From positions 2,604,001 to 2,668,000 of the forward strand of contig NZ_CP146256.1 of assembly GCF_039134705.1 (NCBI RefSeq): a stretch of DNA of 64,000 nt. The letters run 5' to 3'. Source of the DNA: Kineothrix sp. IPX-CK (lineage in GTDB: Bacteria; Bacillota; Clostridia; Lachnospirales; Lachnospiraceae). The notes under the pieces are model-generated. The model did not search any database. It was given only the letters and a program-made list of their open reading frames with translations, and had not been told where the DNA came from. Numbering within the stretch: position 1 is the stretch's first letter; every line of letters begins with the position of its first letter. Below, one piece after another: positions 17,222 to 25,560 of the stretch. The translations under genes were made by a program, and so were the position numbers.

Positions 17222-18643
17222 TCAAACATGGCTTTCGTTACACCGTTCCTCGGCGATTACCCAGTAAAGCTCATCCTTAGATATGCAAAGCCCTAATTTC
17301 TCCTGAAGACGCAGCGATGCCTCATTATCCGTCAGCACATCTCCATAAGGAGTAAATCCATTTGCCAGATGGCGGTTTATCATATATGCTTCCAACGAAG
17401 CAGCCAGGCCCCTTCGTCTGTATTTTTCGTAAACCTCCAGTATTCCTAAACTTCCTTCCTTATGCTCCCCTGCAAATCCTGCCAGTCTTCCTTCCACAAA
17501 AGCCCCTGCCAGTTTCCCTCCAAGAAGCTGCTCGCTTATATAATCTTCGGAAACCATATGATAGTGCCCGGTGACCTCTTCCAAATATTCTATTCCAAGC
17601 GGCCTGATTTCTATGTCTTTTGGAATGAAAAGAGGAACCTTCTGCGTATAGACGGCATGTTTGACAGGCATTATTTCTTCTATCCGGAATCGTTCTTTAA
17701 TCTTCCTAAGCAAGAATTCCTGATGAACGATGATTTGCCTCATTCCCTTTTCATAAGGCAGTTCCTTTACCATTTCTTTCGCGGGAGCTTCTTCAAATGC
17801 CGCCAGCATATAGACATCGGCATCTGCATCCCATACCGTGACGCCGCCCTCTTCATTATATATAAACTCTCCTCTGCCCCGCCGAAGGCTTTCTATCATA
17901 TCCATATATAGAAACTTATTCTTCTTTAACAGCCTTTCGATAACACGCTGTTTCAACTCATATTTTTCATACAGATCCGGCCGTCTCTGCACCGTTCTAA
18001 GTATAGACTGTTCCTTTCTCCAAGCCGCAATTTTCATATGATCCCCGGACAAGAGAACAGGAGGCACGCGTTTTTCCTTCCATTCCTCCGGTCTGGAATA
18101 TTGAGGATATTCCAGCAAATCATTATGAAAGGTCTCGAAATCCGCTGAAGTCTCATTATTCAGTACTCCGGGAACAAGCCTGGATACCGCATCGATCATC
18201 ACCATCGCCGGAAGCTCTCCTCCTGTCAGCACATAATCGCCCACAGACACATAATCAGTAACGATCTCCTCCAAAACCCGCTCATCGATTCCCTCATAAT
18301 GCCCGCAAAGGAAGATCAGATCCTGTTCCTTTGAAAGCTCCTTAGCCATCTTCTGATCAAATCGCTTCCCCTGTGGAGTCAAATAAATCACCCTGACCTT
18401 CTCCGCTTCTATCCCTTCCTTCACCGACAAATATGCATCATAAACAGGCTGCGCCTGCATAAGCATACCGGCTCCGCCTCCATATGGATAATCATCCACC
18501 TTCTTATGCTTGTTTTCCGTATAATCTCTAATATCTACCGGCTGAATGGAAATACACCCGTTTTTTATGGCACGCCCCAGAATACTGGTCTGCCCTCCCT
18601 GCGAAATCATCTCCGGAAACAGTGTCAAGACATGAAAATTCAT
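17222..18643 (-). CDS. trmD: TrmD tRNA (guanine-37-N1) methyltransferase fused to a GNAT acetyltransferase domain
   Basis: Residues about 1-245 are a complete TrmD: NFHVLTLFPEM, YGGGAGMLMQ, FLCGHYEGIDERV and the knot motif GDYVLTGGELPAMVMIDAVSRL. This enzyme makes m1G37 in tRNA and prevents frameshifting. Residues about 246-473 are extra and end in a GNAT acetyltransferase fold (LGILEVYEKYRRRGLAASL matches the acetyl-CoA loop, then DVLTDNEASLRLQEKLGL). The frame is uninterrupted between the two parts. ATG 18643 is preferred over 18655 because GGAGG sits 5 bases before it. The gene follows rimM by 59 bases. The GNAT substrate is unknown. Confidence 0.93.
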   Translation of the reverse strand: MNFHVLTLFPEMISQGGQTSILGRAIKNGCISIQPVDIRDYTENKHKKVDDYPYGGGAGMLMQAQPVYDAYLSVKEGIEAEKVRVIYLTPQGKRFDQKMAKELSKEQDLIFLCGHYEGIDERVLEEIVTDYVSVGDYVLTGGELPAMVMIDAVSRLVPGVLNNETSADFETFHNDLLEYPQYSRPEEWKEKRVPPVLLSGDHMKIAAWRKEQSILRTVQRRPDLYEKYELKQRVIERLLKKNKFLYMDMIESLRRGRGEFIYNEEGGVTVWDADADVYMLAAFEEAPAKEMVKELPYEKGMRQIIVHQEFLLRKIKERFRIEEIMPVKHAVYTQKVPLFIPKDIEIRPLGIEYLEEVTGHYHMVSEDYISEQLLGGKLAGAFVEGRLAGFAGEHKEGSLGILEVYEKYRRRGLAASLEAYMINRHLANGFTPYGDVLTDNEASLRLQEKLGLCISKDELYWVIAEERCNESHV

Positions 18644-18702
18644 GACATCCTCCATCCCTTCCTCTATTCGTTACTGTGCAGCCTTCGGTTAAGGGGCTGC
18701 CT

Positions 18703-19215
18703 CTATTCTTCTAAAAGCCCCTCCAGCAAATGCACCTTCATCTCACCCTTCTCCATATCCACATCCAATACGCATTGCTTAATTGCCGGAATCAAAAGCT
18801 CTTTTCCATTCTCCATCTTCACCACATAAACATCATTCGCCCCCGTCTTAATCACATCCGAAAGCTCTCCCAAAAACCTCTCACTATCCTCTACCACCTT
18901 CATCCCAATCAAATCCGCAATATAATACTCATTCCTGCGAAGCCTCTGGGCATTCTCCCTGGTCACATACAGCTCCTTCCCCTTATACTTCTCAATATCA
19001 TTAATATTATCAATCCCCTTGAATTTCACGATCGCAAATTTCTTAAAAAACTTAACTCCTTCAATCTCCAGTTCCACTTCTTCCTTACCCGTATCTAAAA
19101 CAACTTGCTTCAACGACTTAAACCTCTCCAAATCATCCGTCGTGGGAAAAATCTTAACCTCTCCCCTGATCCCATGCGTCGAAGCAATAACCCCAACTCT
19201 CAACTTCTCTTCCAT
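18703..19215 (-). CDS. rimM: 16S rRNA processing protein RimM
   Basis: A 170-residue 30S maturation factor that binds S19. The N-terminal beta-barrel ([24 protein letters not shown]) is followed by a PRC-barrel ([39 protein letters not shown]). Three in-frame starts exist; ATG 19215 is preferred because GGTGAT precedes it closely, matching the anti-SD, and gives normal length. It heads the rimM-trmD pair. A ~290-base stretch separates it from khpA upstream. Confidence 0.94.
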   Translation of the reverse strand: MEEKLRVGVIASTHGIRGEVKIFPTTDDLERFKSLKQVVLDTGKEEVELEIEGVKFFKKFAIVKFKGIDNINDIEKYKGKELYVTRENAQRLRRNEYYIADLIGMKVVEDSERFLGELSDVIKTGANDVYVVKMENGKELLIPAIKQCVLDVDMEKGEMKVHLLEGLLEE

Positions 19216-19463
19216 ACTAATCACCATGCCTTTCTCAAAGCCTGCAAACTTTGGGCCGCAGTCAATATCCTTCACATATCTCCGCTTCGTTACGTAGCGG
19301 GAGCCTTACTTCGGCAGTTTGGGTTCGTTTCCGTCAGCACAAAGCTCAGGTTTTCTTAATGAAACCACAAAAAACAAGGACCCCGCGCGTCGGAAAAGAA
19401 AACAAAGCTGCCAAAGAAAGGCTCTCGCAACCTAACAAAATCCACACTACAACACATGCCAAA

Positions 19464-19494
19464 ATGAGGATGGCCCATACTTCTCCATCCTCAT
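19464..19494 (-). terminator. terminator after khpA
   Basis: A 10-bp perfect stem (ATGAGGATGG, 19464-19473, with 19485-19494), 11-base loop, followed on minus by TTTTGG. It lies 14 bases after the khpA stop and splits the ylxM-ffh-rpsP-khpA unit from rimM-trmD. The remaining 19216-19463 shows no gene. Confidence 0.75.
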
Positions 19495-19507
19495 TCTCCC
19501 AATCGGT

Positions 19508-19735
19508 TTAAACGATTTCTACATCCACTCTCTTATTGTCTTTGGATGACGCTGCCTTCACAACAGAACGAATCGCTTTCGCAATCCTTCCTTGTTTGCC
19601 GATTATTTTTCCCATATCGGACTGGGCAACGTGAAGTTCGACAACTACATTCTTGCCTTCCGTCTTCTCCGTTACAACAACCTCATCCGGACTGTCAACA
19701 AGTGCTTTTGCAATTACTTCAACTAATTCCTTCAT
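19508..19735 (-). CDS. khpA: KH-domain RNA-binding protein KhpA (YlqC)
   Basis: A 75-residue protein consisting of one KH domain, with the GxxG loop in MGKIIGKQGRIAKAIRSVV. KhpA binds many RNAs, often as a heterodimer with KhpB, and influences cell division and translation. The open frame extends upstream to 19822 over rpsP, but GGAGG directly upstream of ATG 19735 fixes the start. Its place between rpsP and rimM/trmD is the standard Firmicutes order. Confidence 0.93.
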   Translation of the reverse strand: MKELVEVIAKALVDSPDEVVVTEKTEGKNVVVELHVAQSDMGKIIGKQGRIAKAIRSVVKAASSKDNKRVDVEIV

Positions 19736-19760
19736 AGTCCACCTCCAAAAGCGACCGGTC

Positions 19761-20006
19761 CTATTTCGCAATACCTGCCAATTTGAAAATCTTGTTAACA
19801 ACTTCTGTGGGTTGAGCTCCATTTGCCAGCCATTTCTTAGCCAGCTCCTCGTTTACTTTGAATGTGCTCGGATCTGTGCTAGGATCATACGTTCCGATTT
19901 CCTCGATGAATTTTCCATCTCTGGGGGATCTGGAATCTGCTACGATGATTCTATAGAAAGGAGCTTTCTTCTGACCCATTCTTCTTAATCTGATTTTAAC
20001 TGCCAT
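19761..20006 (-). CDS. rpsP: 30S ribosomal protein S16
   Basis: An 81-residue ribosomal protein of typical sequence ([48 protein letters not shown]). GGAGGTG is 6 bases before ATG 20006; the earlier in-frame codon at 20015 is rejected. It lies 33 bases after ffh and 25 bases before khpA. Confidence 0.98.
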   Translation of the reverse strand: MAVKIRLRRMGQKKAPFYRIIVADSRSPRDGKFIEEIGTYDPSTDPSTFKVNEELAKKWLANGAQPTEVVNKIFKLAGIAK

Positions 20007-20039
20007 GTTTTTCACCTCCGCAAAATTAATTTTTATATG

Positions 20040-21398
20040 TTAAAACGGAAATTTCATACCGCCGAACATACCTCGTCCTTTTTTGCCACCCATCATGCCG
20101 GGCAGCTGCTTCATCATTTTCTGTGACTGCTCAAACTGCTTTACAAAACGGTTTACTACCGCGATATCTACGCCTGCACCTCTTGCAATACGGCTCTTTC
20201 TGCTCAGGTTCAAAAGCTTGGGGTTCTCCCTCTCCGTAGGTGTCATGCTGAGCACAATCGCTTCCATTCTCGAAAGCTGCTTTTCATCCACCATAGACTC
20301 CACATCGCCAAGCTGCTTTCCCATACCCGGCATCATTCCGAGAATGCTGGAAAGACCGCCCATCTTCTTCATCTGCTTCATGCTTTCCAGATAATCGTTG
20401 AAATCGAACTTACCCTTTTTCATCCGGGCAGCCATTTCTTTTTCTTTGTCTTCATCGATATCGAGATTGGACTGAACCTTGTCGATGAGAGTAAGCACAT
20501 CTCCCATTCCCAAAATACGGCTTGCCATTCGGTCTGGATAAAACTGCTCCAAATCGGAAAGTTTTTCTCCCATACCTACATAGAGAATAGGCTTGCCCGT
20601 CACCGCTTTTACAGAAAGTGCGGCACCACCTCGCGTATCGCCGTCCATCTTCGATAAAACAACACCGTCGATGCTGATTTTTTCATCGAACTCCTTCGCC
20701 ACATTCACGGCATCCTGTCCGGTCATGGCATCCACTACGAGAAGCGTCTGATGCACTTCTACGTTAGCCTTTATATTCTGAAGCTCCGTCATCATATCCT
20801 CATCGATATGAAGGCGTCCTGCCGTATCGAGAATTACTACATTATGTCCGTTTTTACCTGCATGCTCCATAGAAGCCTTGGCGATATCCACAGGATCATG
20901 GTGCTCACCCATGGAAAAGACATCCACTTCCTGTTTTTCTCCGTTTATCTGTAACTGCTTAATTGCCGCAGGACGGTAAATGTCGCAGGCTACCAGCAGG
21001 GGCTTCTTACCCTTCAACTTCAATTTGCCGGCAATCTTGGCTGTTGTGGTGGTCTTACCAGCGCCCTGAAGGCCGCACATCATAATAACGGTTATCGATT
21101 TGCCGGGCTGCATCTGGATCTCCGTCGTTTCGGAGCCCATCAATGCTACCATTTCTTCGTTTACTATCTTTATAACCATTTGGCCGGGATTGAGACCATT
21201 CATTACGTCAACGCCGACCGCGCGTTCTTCAACGGCTTTTACAAACTGCTTCACTACCTTGAAGTTAACATCCGCTTCCAGTAATGCCATCTTTACTTCT
21301 TTTAAGGCGGCCTTCACATCCTCCTCAGTCAAACGGCCTTTGCTTCTTAAATTTTTGAATACGTTTTGCAATTTGTCCGTTAAACTTTCAAATGCCAT
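20040..21398 (-). CDS. ffh: signal recognition particle protein Ffh
   Basis: The 452-residue SRP54 GTPase that delivers nascent membrane proteins to FtsY. The N domain (1-90) is followed by the G domain with GLQGAGKTTTTAKIAGKL near 105, DTAGRLHIDEDMM and TKMDGD-type motifs (SKMDGDTRGGAALS). A methionine-rich M domain ends MMKQLPGMMGGKKGRGMFGG and binds signal sequences and 4.5S RNA. It starts 10 bases after ylxM with AGGAGG in front. Its receptor, ftsY, is at 26.8 kb. Confidence 0.97.
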   Translation of the reverse strand: MAFESLTDKLQNVFKNLRSKGRLTEEDVKAALKEVKMALLEADVNFKVVKQFVKAVEERAVGVDVMNGLNPGQMVIKIVNEEMVALMGSETTEIQMQPGKSITVIMMCGLQGAGKTTTTAKIAGKLKLKGKKPLLVACDIYRPAAIKQLQINGEKQEVDVFSMGEHHDPVDIAKASMEHAGKNGHNVVILDTAGRLHIDEDMMTELQNIKANVEVHQTLLVVDAMTGQDAVNVAKEFDEKISIDGVVLSKMDGDTRGGAALSVKAVTGKPILYVGMGEKLSDLEQFYPDRMASRILGMGDVLTLIDKVQSNLDIDEDKEKEMAARMKKGKFDFNDYLESMKQMKKMGGLSSILGMMPGMGKQLGDVESMVDEKQLSRMEAIVLSMTPTERENPKLLNLSRKSRIARGAGVDIAVVNRFVKQFEQSQKMMKQLPGMMGGKKGRGMFGGMKFPF

Positions 21399-21408
21399 AG
21401 ACTACCTC

Positions 21409-21750
21409 CTATAAAGCTTCCAGTATCTCGTCCGATAATTTCTTGATTTCTCTTCTGAGCTGCTCGTGGCTCACTTTTTCATTCTCCGTGAGCTCATCGA
21501 TACACTTCACTTTAGATTTGATCCGGTTAAAACGTTCCACAAGATGCAGCTTCCTTTCGTATCCCTCCAAAGTATTATCGCATCTTTTTATCAAATCGTG
21601 CACTCCCTGTCTGCTGATTCCCTGCTCCTGCGCGATTTCGCTGAGAGACAAATCATTATACACGGCAGCCTCGTAAATCTTACGCTGGTGCTCCGTCAAT
21701 AATTCTCCATAAAAATCATATAACAAACCTTGTGCTACAATTTTTTCCAT
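21409..21750 (-). CDS. ylxM: YlxM/p13-family helix-turn-helix protein
   Basis: A 113-residue protein with a sigma-region-4-like helix-turn-helix ([40 protein letters not shown]). It is the usual first gene of the SRP operon and is thought to modulate SRP activity. ATG 21750 with GGGAG 7 bases upstream is preferred to the in-frame codon at 21795. A near-consensus promoter lies 50 bases upstream. Confidence 0.93.
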   Translation of the reverse strand: MEKIVAQGLLYDFYGELLTEHQRKIYEAAVYNDLSLSEIAQEQGISRQGVHDLIKRCDNTLEGYERKLHLVERFNRIKSKVKCIDELTENEKVSHEQLRREIKKLSDEILEAL

Positions 21751-21800
21751 AACGGTTCTCCCATGCGCCCGAAGAAATGCCTTCCTCGAACACATTGCTT

Positions 21801-21829
21801 ATCATACTATAAAGGAACAAAGGTGTCAA
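21801..21829 (-). promoter_or_regulatory. sigma-A promoter of the ylxM-ffh-rpsP-khpA operon
   Basis: TTGACA (21824-21829, minus) and TATGAT (21801-21806) are 17 bases apart. The -35 box lies within one arm of the inverted repeat at 21819-21850. Confidence 0.8.
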
Positions 21830-21850
21830 GTGTTTTTTCTTGACACCTTT
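21819..21850 (-). terminator. 12-bp inverted repeat between araC and ylxM
   Basis: Perfect arms AAAGGTGTCAAG (21819-21830) and CTTGACACCTTT (21839-21850) with an 8-base loop. On minus it lies upstream of ylxM, and the stop codon of the AraC gene is at its left-hand neighbour (21849-21851), i.e. the repeat separates the 3' end of araC from the ylxM promoter on the plus map. No long T run follows on either strand, so it could equally be an operator; the ylxM -35 box is inside it. Confidence 0.4.
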
Positions 21851-22697
21851 ACTCCTTTATTTTCGACGGTATACTGCCCAGCTTTTTCTTGAAAGCCCGG
21901 GCAAAGGTCGAGTAATCCTTGAATCCGCATTCCATAGCGGCAACCGTTGCTGAAACTCCATTCAAAAGCATGGACCGAGCCGCCACGATCCGCTTCTCCA
22001 AGGTGTATTGATGAATGGAATATCCCGTTTCCTCTTTGAACTGGCGCATCATATGATATTTGCTCATATAAAACCTTTCGGATAAGTCATCAATAGACAG
22101 CTCCTCCGATAAATTCTTATTAATATACTGAATGATATCTATTATTTTTTTATTATATTTCGCCGTATGATGATAGGCGAATTCGTTTTCCAGGCATGCC
22201 CTGTTCATCTGAACCATGAACTCAAGGAAAAGAAGCTCTCCATACAGTTCTCCCGCATAGCTGGAAGCCTTATCGTTTTCCTCCATCCGACAGAGCGTCT
22301 CATATAGCGCTCTGGTAGCCACCGCCGGGAAACGGACCACATTGGTCTTCTCCTTAAAGGTCCGCTCGAAGCATTCGCTCAGATCATAATCTTCTTTTGC
22401 ATATCCTTCGATAAAGCCATGGTCGATATACAATATCATGCGCTCATAGGGTACAGAAAAATCTACTATAGGCTTATGTATTTCATTTCGATTGACAAAG
22501 ATGAAATCGTGAGGCTCTAACAGGTATTTCTTGCCCTCTATCATATAATCTGCCTTACCGCCTAAAAAGTATATTATCTTATCGAAATCATGGTAATGGT
22601 AATCGAATTTCCTGCTGTCTAAATCTTTCAAGTGAAAGAATTTATAACGCTTGTTCAGATAGCCCGTTTTTTCATATGCTCTTGTTACATCATTCAT
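21849..22697 (-). CDS. AraC-family transcriptional regulator with cupin-like sensor domain
   Basis: A 282-residue regulator. The N-terminal half is cupin-like (FDYHYHDFDKIIYFLGGKADYMIEGKKYLLEPHDFIFVNRNEIHKP). The C-terminal ~100 residues hold two helix-turn-helix motifs (LSIDDLSERFYMSKYHMMRQFKEETGYS and VAAMECGFKDYSTFARAFKKKLGSIPS). The start overlaps the end of the upstream muramidase gene by 8 bases, so translation is probably coupled. The ligand is unknown, likely a sugar or a wall fragment given the partner gene. Confidence 0.92.
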   Translation of the reverse strand: MNDVTRAYEKTGYLNKRYKFFHLKDLDSRKFDYHYHDFDKIIYFLGGKADYMIEGKKYLLEPHDFIFVNRNEIHKPIVDFSVPYERMILYIDHGFIEGYAKEDYDLSECFERTFKEKTNVVRFPAVATRALYETLCRMEENDKASSYAGELYGELLFLEFMVQMNRACLENEFAYHHTAKYNKKIIDIIQYINKNLSEELSIDDLSERFYMSKYHMMRQFKEETGYSIHQYTLEKRIVAARSMLLNGVSATVAAMECGFKDYSTFARAFKKKLGSIPSKIKE

Positions 22698-23775
22698 GCT
22701 TCCAATCCTTCATACTTATATTCAGGTCAACGTCGCCCTTGATTCCGTCTACACTGCCCGTCGAGGTATACTGCCACATGGAAAATTCATAAGGAAAATA
22801 CAGCGGAGTGCTGTAATATGCGAACCACTTATCGTATTCCTCCAGCTGCGTCAAATCCAACATGAGCATAAACGTTTTCAAGTTACCATATATCATCGGC
22901 GTATATCCGGCCTCTTTAATCCTTTCGCAAAAGGCGATGCACACATTCGTCCAATCCTGCATTGTCATATCCTTCGTTCTTGGATTCTTCACCTCGATAT
23001 CCTCCACATCCAGCACGATAGGATATGAAATATCATAATCTGCGATATTCTCCAAGACAAATTCAGCTTCCTCCACCGCTTCCGCTTCGTTCAGCGCCTG
23101 TGTAAAGAAGTATACGCCTACGTCGATTTTATTTTCCAATGCCGCCTCCACATTGTCTTCGAAGGTATCATCCAGAGCCAGCTTTCCTTCCGTGGAGCCT
23201 CTTATCCCGAGACGGATAAAAGCATATTCCACATCATCCTGTGCCACCTTTTCCCAATCAATAGAGGTCTGGTATTTGGAAACATCGATTCCCTTTCGCG
23301 AAACCACTTCGTCATTTTCAATATATTGAAGCGTCTCATCCTCATCCATAATGAACTGCTCTTCATTGTAAGAGTGATGCTTTATCGTATCTAAAATATC
23401 GAAAAAGTAATATCTCCCATCCGATGCCACTACAATTTCTTCCGGATAAAAATACTTAAGCATAGCGGTGGTTCCGTCTCCGCTTTCCATCCTGCCTTTC
23501 ATTTCATTCAGAATTTCCTCTTCCTTTTCCGACGATGCCTGTGAAGCCGCTTCCTCCATCTTCGTTTTCAATTCCTCCTCCGTATAGGTGGTAATGGAAT
23601 TGACCTCGTCGATATAAGCTAATGCCTCGCTGACCTCTCCCTCGAGACCATGGTTTTTTACCGAAAGGTAAAGGCAGCCAGTCAAGCCTCCCAAAGCAAT
23701 GATACATAAAATTATGGACAGCAACATGCCTCCGTTTTTTCTCGTTTTTTTCCTTCGTCTCCTTCTGTTTCCCAT
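22690..23775 (-). CDS. membrane-anchored GH25 muramidase-like protein
   Basis: A 361-residue protein with a very basic N-terminus (NRRRRRKKTRK), one membrane helix (MLLSIILCIIALGGLTGCLYL), a coiled-coil linker (to about 110) and a C-terminal GH25 lysozyme domain. That domain has GIDVSKYQTSIDWEKV near 160, AFIRLGIRG, GVYFFTQA and VLDVEDIE, the acidic catalytic area. GH25 enzymes cut the glycan strands of peptidoglycan. ATG 23775 is preferred to the TTG at 23787, though ribosome sites are weak for both. It overlaps the AraC gene by 8 bases. Confidence 0.9.
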   Translation of the reverse strand: MGNRRRRRKKTRKNGGMLLSIILCIIALGGLTGCLYLSVKNHGLEGEVSEALAYIDEVNSITTYTEEELKTKMEEAASQASSEKEEEILNEMKGRMESGDGTTAMLKYFYPEEIVVASDGRYYFFDILDTIKHHSYNEEQFIMDEDETLQYIENDEVVSRKGIDVSKYQTSIDWEKVAQDDVEYAFIRLGIRGSTEGKLALDDTFEDNVEAALENKIDVGVYFFTQALNEAEAVEEAEFVLENIADYDISYPIVLDVEDIEVKNPRTKDMTMQDWTNVCIAFCERIKEAGYTPMIYGNLKTFMLMLDLTQLEEYDKWFAYYSTPLYFPYEFSMWQYTSTGSVDGIKGDVDLNISMKDWKHE

Positions 23776-23923
23776 TCCCGTATCCAAATTATCTGTTCCC
23801 CGCTTCTCCCATCTGATTCCCCGGACTCAAATTGCAGCCCCATGCTGGTCAGATTATTGACTGTCAATGACAGATTTCATTAGTATCTTATTTCTATATT
23901 CTATCATACATGATAAATACTGT

Positions 23924-24943
23924 TCAAATCTTTTCGCTGAAATAACTTTTATATCCTTCTCCAAATATTTCCGTCGCACTGGTCACTATCATAAATGCAT
24001 CCGGATCTTCTTCCCTTACGATTTCCTCGATTCTCGGTGCCAGCGTTTTTTTTGATACACACATGATGACCTGCTTATCCTTCCCGCTGTATGCCCCCTG
24101 CCCGTTCAAATGTGTAACGCCGATACCGAGATCTTCCAAAAGCCTGTCCGTAATCTTGGCGGAGGAATCGCTGATGACATAAATCAATTTCGCCTCATCT
24201 CTGCCATAAAGAACTACATCCAGCATCATGGACGTAACGACCACGGCGATTCCGGCATAAAGTGCGGAATCGATATCCTGAAATACGAAGGCGGAAGCCA
24301 CTACTACACCCACATCCGTTAAGAAAAACAACATCCCCATCTTCAAATGCGGATACCTTAGTCTTAAACATTTTATAATGATATCCGTCCCTCCGGTAGT
24401 CGCTCCCCTCTTAAAAATAATACCCATAGAAACAGCGATCAGCACACTTCCGGCAAGTGCAGCTAACAGCAGGTCATCCGTCGCCGCTCCAAAAGGTGCC
24501 AGAAGATTCGTAAAAAGTGATGTGGCTGCAATCGCATAAAAGGTTGAAATAATGAACCTTATTCCGAATTTCCACATCCCCAATAGGATAATCGGTATAT
24601 TAATAATCAAAATAAGGGTACCGGTTTCCATCGGTACGATGCGATTCAAAATAATGGCGATGCCCGTCACTCCTCCGGGAGCAAGATTGTTTGGGTCGAT
24701 AAACTGGCTGACTCCCACCGCATACACCACAGAAGCCAACGTGATGACAATATAATCCAGAATGCGTTGTTTTACTGTCTTCTCTTCTTCCCGCCGCTTC
24801 TCATATTCCTGCTCTATCTCCAGAATATACTTATCTTCCTCTTCCCTTTCCTTCTCTCTTTTTTCCTCTTTCTCTCTATCCATATCCTTCCTTATCGCTT
24901 CCTTTTCTATCTTCTCAAGCGGAATCCCCTTTTTTTTATCCAT
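23924..24943 (-). CDS. YitT family membrane protein with charged N-terminal coiled coil
   Basis: A 339-residue protein. Residues about 1-60 are almost entirely Glu, Lys and Arg and should form a cytoplasmic coiled coil, unusual for the family. Five or so membrane helices of the YitT/DUF161 type follow (YIVITLASVVYAVGVSQFI, NNLAPGGVTGIAIIL, RGATTGGTDII). A C-terminal DUF2179 domain (IYVISDSSAKITDRLLEDLGIGVTHLNGQGAYSG) ends the protein. ATG 24943 has AGGAAG upstream. Transport function is suspected for the family but not proven. Confidence 0.9.
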   Translation of the reverse strand: MDKKKGIPLEKIEKEAIRKDMDREKEEKREKEREEEDKYILEIEQEYEKRREEEKTVKQRILDYIVITLASVVYAVGVSQFIDPNNLAPGGVTGIAIILNRIVPMETGTLILIINIPIILLGMWKFGIRFIISTFYAIAATSLFTNLLAPFGAATDDLLLAALAGSVLIAVSMGIIFKRGATTGGTDIIIKCLRLRYPHLKMGMLFFLTDVGVVVASAFVFQDIDSALYAGIAVVVTSMMLDVVLYGRDEAKLIYVISDSSAKITDRLLEDLGIGVTHLNGQGAYSGKDKQVIMCVSKKTLAPRIEEIVREEDPDAFMIVTSATEIFGEGYKSYFSEKI

Positions 24944-25069
24944 GATCTTCTTCCTGCCTCTCCACACCAATCATCATAGCAATTCTCTTTGATAAATATT
25001 TCCATTACTCCAATTTCTATTCTACCATACCGGACCTCTTCTTACGAGTCTTACTTATTCATGTAATAG

Positions 25070-25356
25070 GATTAGGGTGTCAAAAGGTCCTTTATAAATA
25101 CATTCTGGTCAATATGACCAATACAAAAAGAATGACTGCGCCTATGTAAATATTTAGAAGTTCTTTCTCTGGATATTTGAGCCATAACAGAAAACAAATC
25201 TGTTTGAGCGCAGCGAGTTTTTTGTTTTCTGGTATGTTTGGCGCGAATAGGCTGAGAATTAGAACTTCTTATATATTGGAATTCGGCGCAGGAGTCTTTT
25301 TGTTTTGAGCATATTGCCTAGAGACGTTCGCAAAAGGACCTTTTGACACCCTAATC
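25070..25356. mobile_element. MITE-like element, 287 bp, 24-bp terminal inverted repeats
   Basis: Positions 25070-25093 and 25333-25356 are perfect inverted copies (outer ends GATTAGGGTGTCAAAAGG). Both flanks carry GTAATAG (25063-25069 and 25357-25363), as expected of a target-site duplication. The interior has no credible gene; it holds an 11-bp inverted repeat (25188-25198 with 25221-25231). This fits a non-autonomous DNA transposon whose transposase is elsewhere. Confidence 0.75.
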
Positions 25357-25419
25357 GTAATAGGAAAATGCTCCTATTACATAAAAAGCCCTTCGGGTAC
25401 GATGCGCAGCTACGCGCGG

Positions 25420-25480
25420 GAACAAAAGCTGTGCAGTTGGAGTATTGGGCCGCTAGAGTGTGCGGAGCACACTTTTGTTC
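25420..25480. repeat. nested hairpins in the ilvA-yitT intergenic region
   Basis: GAACAAAAG (25420-25428) pairs with CTTTTGTTC (25472-25480), and inside it AGTGTGC (25457-25463) pairs with GCACACT (25467-25473). No open frame or RNA gene is recognised. Apart from these hairpins, the MITE-like element and the ilvA terminator, 24944-25560 (617 bases) shows nothing. Confidence 0.45.
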
Positions 25481-25506
25481 TTCAGTTTGAGGATTCTTCA
25501 TTTGGC

Positions 25507-25543
25507 AAAAAAAGAACGCATCGAGTATCCGATGATGCGTTCT
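25507..25543 (-). terminator. ilvA terminator
   Basis: A 10-bp perfect stem (AGAACGCATC, 25513-25522, with 25534-25543), followed on minus by seven T. It begins 18 bases after the ilvA stop. Confidence 0.9.
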
Positions 25544-25560
25544 CACCATTTTATTCATAT

